Source: Streptomyces venezuelae
Lineage (GTDB): Bacteria; Actinomycetota; Actinomycetes; Streptomycetales; Streptomycetaceae
Assembly (NCBI RefSeq): GCF_008642335.1
Contig: NZ_CP029191.1
Coordinates: forward strand, 806,001 to 870,000
Reading direction: 5' to 3'
Length of the DNA: 64,000 nucleotides
A program made the translations under genes and the position numbers. Below the pieces are notes generated by a model. The model was not told the origin of the DNA. It saw nothing but the letters and a program-made list of their open reading frames with translations, and did not search any database. Of this stretch, positions 44,387-53,825 are shown in pieces; position 1 is the first letter of the stretch, and each line of letters opens with the position of its first letter.

Positions 44387-46459
44387 ATGACTGAACCCCT
44401 GCTCACCACGGTGAGCGAACCGCTCCTCTCCATCGAGGACCTGCACGTCGACATCGCCTCGCGCGAGCGCACCGTCCACGCCCTCGACGGCGTCTCCCTG
44501 TCCCTCGCCCCCGGTGAGGCCCTGGGCATCGTGGGCGAGTCCGGCTGCGGCAAGACGATGACCGCGCTCGGCGTCCTCGGACTGCTGCCGCCCGGCGGCG
44601 AGATCACCGCGGGCCGCGTCCTGTTCGACGGACAGGACCTCGCCGCCGCCCCCGCGCCCGTTCTCCAGGACGTCCGCGGGAACACCATCGGCATGGTCTT
44701 CCAGGACCCGCTGACCTCCCTCAACCCGACGATGACCATCGGCGCGCAGGTGGCGGAGCCGCTGCTCCTGCACCGCCCCGGCATCGGCAGGAAGGAGGCG
44801 TGGGCGCGTGCCCAGGAGATGCTGCGGCTCGTCGGCATGCCGCAGCCCGCCGAGCGCATGAAGGCCTACCCGCACCAGCTGTCCGGAGGCATGCGGCAGC
44901 GCGTCGCCATCGCCATGGCGCTGGTGTGCGAGCCGAAGCTCCTGATCGCGGACGAGCCGACGACCGCCCTCGACGTGACGACACAGCACCAGATCCTGGA
45001 GCTCGTCGACGATCTGCGCGCCCGGCTCGGCATGGCGATGATCCTGGTCACCCACGATCTGGGGGTCATCGCCAACCGGGTGGACCGGGTCGCGGTGATG
45101 TACGCGGGAAAGGTCGCCGAACAGGCCGACGTCCGCAGCCTGTTCGCCCGACCCCGCCACCGCTACACCGAGGCCCTGTTCGCCGCGCTCCCCGAACGCG
45201 CGGCCGACCGCGGCACGGAGCTGCACACCATCCCCGGACTGCCGCCGAACCTCTCGGCGCGCCCGACAGGCTGCCGTTTCGCACCGCGCTGCACGTTCGC
45301 CACGGACGAGTGCCGCACGACGGAACCGCCTCTCGCGGACGACGAGACGCGGGGCGCGGAACACCGGTTCGCCTGCTTCCACCCGGTGCCGTCCGCAGCC
45401 GCCTCCGAGGACGAGGTCGTGGTCCCCGCGCCCGTCCCCGCTGCGGGCGCCCCCGGTGACGTACTCCTCGAACTCGACTCACTGGTCAAGGAGTTCCCCC
45501 TCAAGGGTGGTGCCTTCTCGCGCAGCCGGGGAACCGTGAGCGCGGTCGGCGGGGTGTCGCTGACGATCCGCAAGGGCGAGACGTTCGGCATGGTCGGCGA
45601 GTCCGGCTGCGGCAAGACGACGCTCGGGCGGATCGTCGCCGGCCTGGAGGAGCCGACCGGCGGCGCGGTGCGCTTCGAGGGCGCCGACCCGACGCGGATG
45701 TCGCGGGCCGAACGGCGCGCGCACAGGCGGCGCGTCCAGCTGATGTTCCAGGACTCCACCGCCGCGATGGACCCGCGCATGCGGGTCGGCGAGACCCTGC
45801 GCGAACCGCTCGTCATCCAGGGCGTCGGCGGCCGCACCGAACAGGAGAAGCTTGTCGCCGAGCTCCTCGACGCCGTCGGCCTGCCGCGCGGCGCCGTGCA
45901 CCGCTACCCGCACGAGTTCTCCGGCGGCCAGCGCCAACGTCTCGGCCTCGCCCGCGCGTTGACGCTCTCACCCGACCTCGTGGTCGCCGACGAGCCGGTC
46001 TCAGCGCTCGACGTGTCCGTGCAGGCGCAGATCCTCAACCTGATGCGGGAGCTGCAGCGGGAGCGCGGTCTCACCTATCTGTTCATCTCGCACGACCTGG
46101 CCGTCGTACGCCATCTGGCGGACACCGTCGGCGTGATGTACCTGGGCAAGCTCGTGGAGTCGGGCCCCGCCGAGCAGGTGTACGCGCATCCGCTGCACCC
46201 CTATACGCGCGGACTCCTGGACACGGTCAACCTGCCCGACCCGGAAGCCGGCGCGTCGGGCCCGGAGCGTGCGCCACTGAAGGGCGAGACACCCTCCGCC
46301 GCGCAGCCCCCGTCCGGCTGCCGCTTCCGTACCCGCTGCCCCCTCGCGCAGGACGTGTGCGCCACGACCGAACCGCCGGTCAGCACGCCGAACAGCACGG
46401 GACACCAGGTGGCCTGCCACTTCCCGCTCGCCTCGCCTCGGCTAGCGTCGGCGGTGTGA
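44387..46459 (+). CDS. Oligopeptide ABC transporter ATPase, fused DppD-DppF
   Basis: A 690-aa protein carrying two complete ATPase domains, about residues 10-300 and 355-650. Each has Walker A GESGCGKT. The signatures are LSGGMRQR and FSGGQRQR, the Walker B regions are LLIADEPT and LVVADEPV, and both end with an oligopeptide-type Cys-containing tail ([14 protein letters not shown] and [14 protein letters not shown]). The tail is a hallmark of peptide transporters and may hold an iron-sulfur centre in some relatives. One chain replaces the usual two subunits. The stop overlaps the next gene's GTG (GTGA). Confidence 0.92.
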   Translation: MTEPLLTTVSEPLLSIEDLHVDIASRERTVHALDGVSLSLAPGEALGIVGESGCGKTMTALGVLGLLPPGGEITAGRVLFDGQDLAAAPAPVLQDVRGNTIGMVFQDPLTSLNPTMTIGAQVAEPLLLHRPGIGRKEAWARAQEMLRLVGMPQPAERMKAYPHQLSGGMRQRVAIAMALVCEPKLLIADEPTTALDVTTQHQILELVDDLRARLGMAMILVTHDLGVIANRVDRVAVMYAGKVAEQADVRSLFARPRHRYTEALFAALPERAADRGTELHTIPGLPPNLSARPTGCRFAPRCTFATDECRTTEPPLADDETRGAEHRFACFHPVPSAAASEDEVVVPAPVPAAGAPGDVLLELDSLVKEFPLKGGAFSRSRGTVSAVGGVSLTIRKGETFGMVGESGCGKTTLGRIVAGLEEPTGGAVRFEGADPTRMSRAERRAHRRRVQLMFQDSTAAMDPRMRVGETLREPLVIQGVGGRTEQEKLVAELLDAVGLPRGAVHRYPHEFSGGQRQRLGLARALTLSPDLVVADEPVSALDVSVQAQILNLMRELQRERGLTYLFISHDLAVVRHLADTVGVMYLGKLVESGPAEQVYAHPLHPYTRGLLDTVNLPDPEAGASGPERAPLKGETPSAAQPPSGCRFRTRCPLAQDVCATTEPPVSTPNSTGHQVACHFPLASPRLASAV

Positions 46460-47361
46460 GACTCGCCGATGCCCTTGCCCAGCGCCCCCTCGTCCTCGAC
46501 GGCGGCCTCTCCAACCAGCTGGAGGCCGCCGGGCACGACCTGAGCGACGCTTTGTGGTCCGCGCGGCTGCTCGCCGACGAGCCCGCCGCGATCGAGGCCG
46601 CCCACCGCGCGTACTACGAGGCGGGCGCCGAGGTCGCGATCACCGCGAGCTACCAGGCGACGTACGAGGGGTTCGCGCGCCACGGCATCGACGCCGGACA
46701 CACCCGGGAACTCCTGTCCCTGAGCGTCGACCTGGCCCGGCGCGCCGGGTCGGGCACCGGGCGCGAGGTGTGGGTGGCCGCGTCCGCCGGGCCCTACGGA
46801 GCGATGCTCGCCGACGGCTCCGAGTACCGGGGGCGGTACGGGCTCTCCGTGGACGCGCTCGAACGCTTCCACCGGCCCCGCCTGGAGACCCTCGCCGAAG
46901 CCGGACCCGACGTCCTCGCCCTGGAGACCGTGCCCGACACCGACGAGGCGCGGGCCCTGCTGCGGGCGGTGCGCGGTCTCGGGGTGCCCGCCTGGCTGTC
47001 GTACAGCATCGCGGGCACGCGCACGCGCGCGGGACAGCCCCTCGACGAGGCCTTCGCGCTCGCCGCCGACGCGGACGACGTGATCGCGGTCGGCGTCAAC
47101 TGCTGCGACCCCAGGGACGCGGAGGCGGCGGTGGCGCTCGCCGCGCGGGTCACCGGGAAGCCCGTGGTCGTCTATCCGAACAGCGGGGAGGCGTGGGACG
47201 CGGCGGCCCGGTCCTGGCGGGGGCCCGCCCGGTTCGCGGCCGGGCAGGTCGCGGGGTGGCGGGCGGCCGGGGCGCGGCTGATCGGAGGCTGCTGCCGGGT
47301 GGGCCCGGCGGCGATCGCGGAGGTGGCCGGGCAGCTGGCGTGGCCGGGCCACAAGAGCTGA
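46456..47361 (+). CDS. mmuM: Homocysteine S-methyltransferase
   Basis: A 301-aa enzyme, methylating homocysteine to methionine, usually from S-methylmethionine. Family motifs: LVLDGGLSNQLEAAGHDLSD near the N-terminus, SYQATYEGF, and the zinc cysteines in GVNCCDPRD (about 215) and LIGGCCRVGP near the C-terminus. GTG 46456 overlaps the ABC ATPase stop by 4 bases, placing methyl transfer in the same operon as peptide import. That linkage is the odd point: it hints that the imported compound carries a methionine- or sulfonium-type group, or that the product feeds methionine synthesis. Confidence 0.85.
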   Translation: MRLADALAQRPLVLDGGLSNQLEAAGHDLSDALWSARLLADEPAAIEAAHRAYYEAGAEVAITASYQATYEGFARHGIDAGHTRELLSLSVDLARRAGSGTGREVWVAASAGPYGAMLADGSEYRGRYGLSVDALERFHRPRLETLAEAGPDVLALETVPDTDEARALLRAVRGLGVPAWLSYSIAGTRTRAGQPLDEAFALAADADDVIAVGVNCCDPRDAEAAVALAARVTGKPVVVYPNSGEAWDAAARSWRGPARFAAGQVAGWRAAGARLIGGCCRVGPAAIAEVAGQLAWPGHKS

Positions 47362-47466
47362 GGACACGGCGTTGACCTGCGGGAACGCGGCACCGAAGGG
47401 TGACTGTCAGTGGTCGGGTGCAGACTGACGGATACCTGAGACAACGACGTCCCGGAGGTGGCCACG

Positions 47467-48552
47467 ATGGCCGATGTACTTCTGACCGTAGGCACCCGCA
47501 AAGGCCTGTTCATCGGCCGCAGACGCGGGGGTGCATGGCAGTTCGACGACAGCCCGTACTTCAACGCGCAGGCCGTGTATTCCGTGGCCATCGACACCCG
47601 CGGCCCGTCCCCACGCCTCCTTGTCGGCGGTGACAGCGCGCACTGGGGCCCTTCCGTCTTCCACTCCGACGACCTCGGGCGGACGTGGACGGAGCCGTCC
47701 AAGCCCGCCGTGAAGTTCCCCAAGGAGACCGGGGCCTCTCTCGAGCGGGTGTGGCAGCTGCACCCGGCGGCCGCCGAGCCGGACGTCGTGTACGCGGGCA
47801 CGGAGCCCGCAGCGCTGTACCGCTCGGAGGACCGCGGCGAGTCCTTCTCGCTCGTACGTCCCCTCTGGGAGCACCCCACCCGCTCCAAGTGGGTGCCGGG
47901 CGGCGGCGGAGAAGGCCTGCACACCGTGCTGACCGACGCCCGCGACAAGCGCGCCGTGACCGTCGCGGTGTCCACCGCCGGGGTGTTCCGCACCGAGGAC
48001 GGCGGCGCCAGCTGGGCCCCTTCGAACGACGGCGTCTCGGCGGTGTTCCTGCCCGACCCGAACCCCGAGTTCGGGCAGTGCGTGCACAAGGTGGCGCGGG
48101 ACGCGGCCGACCCGGACCGCCTGTATCTGCAGAACCACTGGGGTGTGTACCGCAGCGACGACGCGGGCGCGCACTGGACCGACATCGGCGGCGGACTGCC
48201 GTCCGACTTCGGTTTCTCCGTGGTCGCGCACCCCCACCGCGGCGGCACGGCGTACGTCTTCCCCATCATGGCCGACAGCGACCGGGTCCCCGCCGACCAC
48301 CGCTGTCGCGTCTACCGCACGACCGACGCGGGCGGGACGTGGGAGCCGCTGAGCACGGGCCTGCCCGACGAGGACCACTACGGCACGGTGCTGCGCGACG
48401 CGATGTGCAGCGACGACTGCGACCCGGCGGGCATCTACTTCGGAAATCGCAACGGTGAGGTGTTCGCGTCGGCGGACGACGGCGACACCTGGCGGCAACT
48501 CGCCTCGCACCTGCCGGACGTGCTGTGCGTGCGGGCCGCGGCCATCGGTTGA
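47467..48552 (+). CDS. BNR-repeat (sialidase-like propeller) protein
   Basis: A 361-aa beta-propeller with repeated Asp-box/BNR motifs: SDDLGRTWTEPSK, SEDRGESFSLV, TEDGGASWAPSND, SDDAGAHWTDI, TTDAGGTWEPLS and ADDGDTWRQL. It has no signal peptide and no clear sialidase active site, so a glycosidase role is not supported. The usual label is 'exo-alpha-sialidase-like' or WD40/YVTN repeat-like. ATG 47467 has GGAGG eight bases upstream. Confidence 0.85.
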   Translation: MADVLLTVGTRKGLFIGRRRGGAWQFDDSPYFNAQAVYSVAIDTRGPSPRLLVGGDSAHWGPSVFHSDDLGRTWTEPSKPAVKFPKETGASLERVWQLHPAAAEPDVVYAGTEPAALYRSEDRGESFSLVRPLWEHPTRSKWVPGGGGEGLHTVLTDARDKRAVTVAVSTAGVFRTEDGGASWAPSNDGVSAVFLPDPNPEFGQCVHKVARDAADPDRLYLQNHWGVYRSDDAGAHWTDIGGGLPSDFGFSVVAHPHRGGTAYVFPIMADSDRVPADHRCRVYRTTDAGGTWEPLSTGLPDEDHYGTVLRDAMCSDDCDPAGIYFGNRNGEVFASADDGDTWRQLASHLPDVLCVRAAAIG

Positions 48553-48585
48553 TCACCCCTGCCGTTACGGCAGTAGGGTGACGCC

Positions 48586-49263
48586 GTGGCACCACGACCC
48601 TTGCATGAAATCGTCGAGACCGGCTGGGCCGAAGCCCTCGAACCGGTGGCCGGACGGATCGCCTCGATGGGGGACTTCCTGCGCGCGGAGATCGCCGCGG
48701 GACGCACCTATCTCCCCTCGGGGGCGAACGTCCTGCGCGCCTTCCAGCAGCCCTTCGACGACGTCCGCGTCCTGATCGTCGGCCAGGACCCCTACCCCAC
48801 CCCGGGTCACGCGGTGGGCCTGTCGTTCTCGGTCGCGCCCGATGTGCGGCCGCTGCCCGGCAGCCTCATCAACATCTACCGCGAGATGAACAGCGACCTG
48901 GGCCTGCCCGCGCCGACGAACGGCGACCTCACGCCCTGGACGCAACAGGGCGTCCTGCTCCTCAACAGGGCGCTCACCACCGCACCGCGCAAGCCCGCGG
49001 CGCACCGGGGCAAGGGCTGGGAGGAGGTCACGGAGCAGGCCATACGGGCGCTCGCGGCGCGCGGCAAGCCGCTGGTGTCCATCCTGTGGGGCCGCGACGC
49101 GCGCAATCTGCGGCCGCTGCTCGGGCAGTTGCCCTCGGTGGAGTCCGCGCACCCCTCCCCCATGTCGGCGGACCGCGGCTTCTTCGGGTCGCGCCCCTTC
49201 AGCCGGGCCAACGACCTGCTGGTCCAGCAGGGGGCACAGCCGGTGGACTGGCGGCTGCCGTGA
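48586..49263 (+). CDS. ung: Uracil-DNA glycosylase, family 1
   Basis: A 225-aa enzyme removing uracil from DNA. The catalytic Asp is in [11 protein letters not shown] (D68), and the essential His is in [18 protein letters not shown] (H189). Start GTG 48586 is the standard family N-terminus for actinomycetes. The stop overlaps the next gene's GTG (GTGA), so it is coupled to the sugar kinase. Streptomycetes often have two ung copies; only one is in the window. Confidence 0.95.
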   Translation: MAPRPLHEIVETGWAEALEPVAGRIASMGDFLRAEIAAGRTYLPSGANVLRAFQQPFDDVRVLIVGQDPYPTPGHAVGLSFSVAPDVRPLPGSLINIYREMNSDLGLPAPTNGDLTPWTQQGVLLLNRALTTAPRKPAAHRGKGWEEVTEQAIRALAARGKPLVSILWGRDARNLRPLLGQLPSVESAHPSPMSADRGFFGSRPFSRANDLLVQQGAQPVDWRLP

Positions 49264-50264
49264 CACCGGAGGAGCCCCCGGAGTGGGTGTTGGGCGTCGA
49301 TTCGGGCGGTTCCGGGCTGCGGGCCGCGCTGCACGCGCCCCAGGGCATGCGCCGCCCCGAACCCGTGCGCTCCGCGGAACCGGTGCGCACCGGCGCGCGC
49401 GGCATCGACGCCGGGCACTTCATGGAGCAACTGCTGCCCATGGCGCGGGGCCTGCTGGAGCGTGCGGGCGGCGGACGGATCACCGCCGTCGCGGTCGGCG
49501 CCGCGGGCATGGCGACCCTCGGTGACGACCTCCGCGCCGAACTCCCCGCCGCGCTCGGCCGGACGCTGGGCGTCCGGCGCACGGCGCTGGCCGCCGACGC
49601 CGTCACCGCGTACGCGGGGGCGCTCGGCGACCGTCCCGGCGCCGTCGTCGCCGCGGGCACCGGCATGATCGCGATCGGCACGGACCTGACCGCCTGGCGG
49701 CGCGCCGACGGCTGGGGGCACCTCCTCGGCGACTGCGGCGGCGGGGCGTGGATCGGCCGCGCCGGGCTCGAGGCGGCGATGCGGGCGCACGACGGCAGAC
49801 GCGGCGGGTCGCGGGTGCTGCTCGCACGCGCCGAAGCGGTGTTCGGGCCCCTGGCCGGGCTCCCGGGCCGGCTCTATCCGCGTGCCGACCGGCCCGCGGT
49901 CCTCGCCTCCTTCGCTCCCGAGGTCGCGCGATGCGCGTCGGACGACCCGGTGGCGGACGGCATCCTGCGGGCGGCGGCCGGTCACATCGCCGAGGCGGCG
50001 GCCGCCGTCTGCCCCGTCACGGACACCTGCGAAGTCGCCTTCACCGGCGGCCTCTTCCACCTCGGCGACCCGCTGCTCGTACCCCTGCGCGTCGCACTCG
50101 CGGACCAACTGCCGCACGCGCGGCCGGTCCCCGCGGCCGGTGACCCGCTGGACGGCGCACTGCGCATAGCGGCGGATATCGCCGAGGGCCGGTTGCGGCT
50201 GCCGCTCGACCCTCGCATGCTCTCGGTCCACGGTGCGGGTGACCATGAAGAAGGCGACAGTTGA
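49260..50264 (+). CDS. BadF/BadG/BcrA-type ATPase, N-acetylglucosamine-kinase-like
   Basis: A 334-aa sugar-kinase-fold protein: [14 protein letters not shown] at the start (phosphate 1), [13 protein letters not shown] (phosphate 2), [12 protein letters not shown], and [13 protein letters not shown] (adenosine motif). The family includes N-acetylglucosamine kinase and 2-hydroxyacyl-CoA dehydratase activators. The lack of cysteines for an iron-sulfur centre favours the sugar kinase. GTG 49260 overlaps the ung stop by 4 bases. Confidence 0.84.
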   Translation: MTPEEPPEWVLGVDSGGSGLRAALHAPQGMRRPEPVRSAEPVRTGARGIDAGHFMEQLLPMARGLLERAGGGRITAVAVGAAGMATLGDDLRAELPAALGRTLGVRRTALAADAVTAYAGALGDRPGAVVAAGTGMIAIGTDLTAWRRADGWGHLLGDCGGGAWIGRAGLEAAMRAHDGRRGGSRVLLARAEAVFGPLAGLPGRLYPRADRPAVLASFAPEVARCASDDPVADGILRAAAGHIAEAAAAVCPVTDTCEVAFTGGLFHLGDPLLVPLRVALADQLPHARPVPAAGDPLDGALRIAADIAEGRLRLPLDPRMLSVHGAGDHEEGDS

Positions 50265-50359
50265 CCTCTACGTAATTCATCAGACAAAAACGGACTTATA
50301 CCGCCCACCTGCACCCTCCCCGAACAGGGATGGCCCGCAAGCCAGTAGCATGCGGGCGC

Positions 50360-51301
50360 ATGAGCTCCCCCACTGGGCCCGCATCCGGCCTGCCTGTACG
50401 AATGCCGCGCCCCCGTCAGCCGGGCCGGCACCGCCGTCCGGAGCCCGTCGCGGCTCCTGAGGGCGCGCCCGCACTTGTCCTCGCCGTGCCGGGCGCCCCC
50501 AGCACCACCATGCGCGGCCTCGCCGAGGAGGTCGTGAGCATCGCCCGCTCCGAGCTGCCCGGCCTCGACGCCCGCATCGGATACCTCGACGGTGAGGAAG
50601 ACGCCACCGTCACGTCGTTCCCCGAGTTCCCCTCGCTGCACTCCGTGCTCGCGCGCGCGGCCGCCGAGCGCACCGCCCGCGTCGAGCGCGCGCGTGCCGC
50701 TGGCGCCGAGGTGGCCGACCCCGAGGGTCCCGTCGCGGTCGTCGTGCCGCTGCTCGCGGGCCCCGACGCCGCGCTGATGCGGCGCCTGCGGCAGGCCGTC
50801 GTGGACAGCCGTGCCGCCGCCGAGCTGACGGACGTCCTCGGCCCGCACCCGCTGCTCGCCGAGGCCCTCCACGTGCGCCTCTCGGAGGCCGGGCTCGCCC
50901 GCGCCGACCGTGCCCGCCTGTTCACCGTGGCGACGGCCGCGGACGGCATCGTGCTGGCCACCGTCGGCGGCGAGGAGGCCGTGCAGGCCGCCGGGATCAC
51001 CGGCATGCTGCTCGCCGCGCGCCTCGCGGTGCCGGTGATGGCCGCCGCGCTCGACGAGGAGGGTGCCATCGCGGCGACCGCCGAGCAGCTGCGCGGTTCC
51101 GGCTCGACGCAGCTGGCGCTCGCTCCGTACCTGATCGGTCCGGAGCTCGACAGCGCCCTGCTGGAGGCGGCCGCGAAGGAGGCGGGTCTCTCCGTCGCCG
51201 AGCCGATCGGCCCCTACCCCGCCATCGGCAAGCTGGCGCTCGCGAAGTACACGACGACGCTCGGCATCACGCCGCAGCCCTCGGGTGCGCCGGCACACTG
51301 A
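50360..51301 (+). CDS. CbiX-like (sirohydrochlorin-chelatase-family) protein with altered active site
   Basis: A 313-aa two-lobed protein with chelatase-like alternating strands and helices: ALVLAVPGAPSTTMRGLAEE, VAVVVPLLAGPDAALMRRL, TVATAADGIVLATVGGEEAV, and LALAPYLIGPELDSALLEAA. The catalytic HGSR of true chelatases reads VPGAPS here, so the usual metal-binding His is missing. It may be a degenerate or differently acting relative. Start ATG 50360, with no obvious ribosome site. Ends in a strong bidirectional terminator. Confidence 0.7.
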   Translation: MSSPTGPASGLPVRMPRPRQPGRHRRPEPVAAPEGAPALVLAVPGAPSTTMRGLAEEVVSIARSELPGLDARIGYLDGEEDATVTSFPEFPSLHSVLARAAAERTARVERARAAGAEVADPEGPVAVVVPLLAGPDAALMRRLRQAVVDSRAAAELTDVLGPHPLLAEALHVRLSEAGLARADRARLFTVATAADGIVLATVGGEEAVQAAGITGMLLAARLAVPVMAAALDEEGAIAATAEQLRGSGSTQLALAPYLIGPELDSALLEAAAKEAGLSVAEPIGPYPAIGKLALAKYTTTLGITPQPSGAPAH

Positions 51302-51320
51302 AGCGATCCCGTACGTATGA

Positions 51321-51356
51321 CGATGGGCCCGCCCCGATGTGGGGGCGGGCCCATCG
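51321..51356. terminator. Very strong bidirectional terminator hairpin
   Basis: A perfect 15-bp stem (CGATGGGCCCGCCCC and its complement) with a 6-base loop lies between two convergent genes. The clearest terminator in the window. Confidence 0.85.
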
Positions 51357-51390
51357 CGTCGTACGGCGCCGTGACCTCCGACGACCGGTG

Positions 51391-52431
51391 TCAGCCGAAG
51401 ACCACGCAGGACGCGGCGGGCGCCGCGACGGAGCCCGTGCGGCTCGGGATGCCTGTCTCCTGGTCGATCGCGAACCAGGTGACATCCCCGGAGCGCTCAT
51501 TGGCCGCGTACAGGTGCCGGCCCGCCGGGTCGATCGCCAGGTCGCGCGGCCACTTCCCGCCGCACGACACGGTCGCCTTCAGGCTCGGCACGTCGCCGGT
51601 CTCGTCGAGGGCGATGACGGAGATGACGTCGGGGCCGCGCGTGGCGGTCCACAGGAACCGGCCGTCGGGCGCGATCACGACCTCCGAGGGGTACGTGTCG
51701 CCCTCCGGGGCCTCCGCGAGGACGGGCAGCTCGCCGAGCGGCTTGAGCGAGCCGTCGGCGGCGTCCCAGGCGCAGACGGTGAGGGTGGGGCTGAGCTCGT
51801 TCAGGACGTACGCGCGGTCGCCGCGGGGGTGGAACACGAGGTGCCGCGGTCCCGAGCCCGGACGCAGCGCCACCTCGCGGTGCAGGGTCAGCCCGCTCTC
51901 GCCGAACGCGCAGACGCGCACGGAGTCCGTGCCGAGGTCGACACTGACCGCCCAGCGTCCGCTCGGGTCCGCGAGGACCTGGTGCGCGTGCGGGCTCTGC
52001 TGACGCTGCGGGTGCGGTCCCGATCCGGTGTGCCTGAGCTCGCTCGACGGCGTGGGGGCGAGGGTCCCGTCGGCCCGCACCTGCACGGCGGTGACGCTGC
52101 CCGACCGGTAGTTGGCGGTGAGCACGTGCCCGTCGTACAGGGCCAGGTGGGTCGGCGCGGAACCGACCGGCACCGGCGGGCCCGTGAGCTCGGCCCTCTC
52201 CCCCGCGGTACGGAACGCGGCGACACCGCCGTCCGAGGTCTCACTGACCGCGTAGAGCGTCTCCCCGTCGGGCGAGAGCGCGAGATACGACGGGTCCGCG
52301 ACCGCGTCCGTGGCGCCGAGAACGGTCAGCGCACCGCTCTCCGGCGCGACGGCCGCGGTGAGGACACCCGGCCCCCCGGCCGCGGTGAAGGATCCGATGT
52401 ACGCCCGCCCCGTCTGCCTGCCCACGACCAC
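51391..52431 (-). CDS. Lactonase-family beta-propeller (6-phosphogluconolactonase-like, YbhE type)
   Basis: A 346-aa propeller with the family's blade pattern: YIGSFTAAGGPGVLTAAVAP, PSYLALSPDGETLYAVSE, a conserved HPQRQQSPHAHQVL segment in the middle (metal/substrate histidines), GPRHLVFHPRGDRAYVLNEL, and WPRDLAIDPAGRHLYAANE. It likely hydrolyses 6-phosphogluconolactone or another lactone in the cytoplasm. Start GTG 52431 after GAGGGGAC. Confidence 0.85.
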   Translation of the reverse strand: MVVGRQTGRAYIGSFTAAGGPGVLTAAVAPESGALTVLGATDAVADPSYLALSPDGETLYAVSETSDGGVAAFRTAGERAELTGPPVPVGSAPTHLALYDGHVLTANYRSGSVTAVQVRADGTLAPTPSSELRHTGSGPHPQRQQSPHAHQVLADPSGRWAVSVDLGTDSVRVCAFGESGLTLHREVALRPGSGPRHLVFHPRGDRAYVLNELSPTLTVCAWDAADGSLKPLGELPVLAEAPEGDTYPSEVVIAPDGRFLWTATRGPDVISVIALDETGDVPSLKATVSCGGKWPRDLAIDPAGRHLYAANERSGDVTWFAIDQETGIPSRTGSVAAPAASCVVFG

Positions 52432-52527
52432 GACTTGTCCCCTCTCGACCCGGGCGCCCCGTCCGTCACGCCACTCGTGCGCCAGACGCTAGCAGTCGGT
52501 CTAGACCAGCGGGCGGTCGAGGGGACG

Positions 52528-53145
52528 TCATTCCACGGCGGCCACCCCCACGCCCACCGCGATGAACAGCCCGCCGGTCGCCCGTTCCCAGCGCCGGCGC
52601 CAGGCCGGGCGGTCCAGGGCCGTGCGCAGGCGGACGGCGACGCGGACGAGGGACAGCCAGAAGACGACGCCGACCAGGACGTCGACCGCGCCGAGCAGGA
52701 AGATCTGCCGCGTCAGGGAGCCGTCCTGGTGGACGAATTGCGGCAGGACGCTGAGGAAGAACAGTGCGGCCTTCGGGTTGAGCACGTTGCTGAGGAAACC
52801 CTGCGTGAAGCTGTTCCGGCGCCCGCCGGCCGGTGTCGGCCGCCGCGGGGCCGGCGCGTCGTCCTTCCGTGCGTCCCGCAGGGCGCGCACCCCCAGCCAG
52901 ATGAGGTACGCCGCACCCGCCAGCTTGATGACGGTGAAGGCGAGGGCGGACCTCGCGGCGATCGCCGACAGGCCCAGGGCCGCCGCGCACGTGTGCACGC
53001 ACAGGCCCGCCTGGGTGCCCAGCGCCGCCACGCGCCCCAGGGACGCGTCCCGCGCGGCCGCCCGCAGGACGACGAGGAAGTCGGGGCCCGGGACGAGGTA
53101 GGCCAGCAGCACGACCCCGAGGAATCCGGCGAGATCGATCGACAT
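52528..53145 (-). CDS. LysE/RhtB-family amino-acid exporter
   Basis: A 205-aa membrane protein with about six helices. Family motifs: VPGPDFLVVLRAAARDASLG near 18-38, and GFLSNVLNPKAALFFLSVLP near 115-135. It should export amino acids or related metabolites. ATG 53145 has GGAG seven bases upstream. The cargo is not inferable. Confidence 0.88.
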   Translation of the reverse strand: MSIDLAGFLGVVLLAYLVPGPDFLVVLRAAARDASLGRVAALGTQAGLCVHTCAAALGLSAIAARSALAFTVIKLAGAAYLIWLGVRALRDARKDDAPAPRRPTPAGGRRNSFTQGFLSNVLNPKAALFFLSVLPQFVHQDGSLTRQIFLLGAVDVLVGVVFWLSLVRVAVRLRTALDRPAWRRRWERATGGLFIAVGVGVAAVE

Positions 53146-53333
53146 CACAGTGCTCCGTCCTGCGATCGGCGCGCCCAGGCCCGCATCGCCGGACGCCTCA
53201 TGTCCCGTGGGTTCCACGAATACGGCGGCTCACCCGCATGAACCCGACTGCGGCCCGATGCTGCGCACGCACGGCCCGCGGGGGTAGGCGTACCCGGCAG
53301 CAGACCCATCCCGCACCGCAGGAAGGCAGGCCC

Positions 53334-53825
53334 ATGAGCACACCGGCCCATCCGCACCCGGCCCCCGGGACGGGCGGCGAACCGCGCAGGTCGATGGTGG
53401 TGTGCGGGGTGATCGGCGCGGCGGTCACGGCCGCGCTCGACGAGATCGTCTTCCACCAGATCCTGCACTGGCACCACTTCTACGACCGTTCCACGCTCGG
53501 CGTGGGGCTGCTCTCGGACGGGCTGCTGCACACCGCCGAACTCCTCGCCCTGGTCGCCGGGTTCTTCCTCTACGCCGATCTGCGCAGGCGCCGCGCGCTC
53601 GCCCCGGCCCACGCCCTGGCCGGGTTCTTCCTCGGCGCGGGTGTCTTCCAGGTGTTCGACGGCATCGTGGACCACAAGCTGCTCCGTCTGCACCAGGTCC
53701 GCTACGGCGTGGACGTCACGCCGTACGACTGGGCGTGGAACCTCGCCGGTCTCGTGCTGCTGGTCGTGGGCGGGGTGCTGGCCGTCCGTGCGACGCGCCG
53801 GAGCGAAACGAGGTCCGTGGCGTGA
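53334..53825 (+). CDS. DUF2243 membrane protein, coupled to CtaG
   Basis: A 163-aa protein with about four membrane helices and conserved His/Asp residues: ALDEIVFHQILHWHHFYD near 40, GLLHTAELLALVAGF, and FQVFDGIVDHKLLRLHQVRY. The His clusters at the membrane suggest metal (possibly copper) contact. The stop overlaps the CtaG-like start by 4 bases, consistent with a shared copper or cytochrome-oxidase role. Start ATG 53334 with GGAAGG upstream. Confidence 0.84.
   Translation: MSTPAHPHPAPGTGGEPRRSMVVCGVIGAAVTAALDEIVFHQILHWHHFYDRSTLGVGLLSDGLLHTAELLALVAGFFLYADLRRRRALAPAHALAGFFLGAGVFQVFDGIVDHKLLRLHQVRYGVDVTPYDWAWNLAGLVLLVVGGVLAVRATRRSETRSVA

Noticed and set aside
50265..50359. AT-rich patch with TTATAC as promoter for the CbiX-like gene
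   Set aside because: No matching -35 at the right distance, so it was not listed as a feature.
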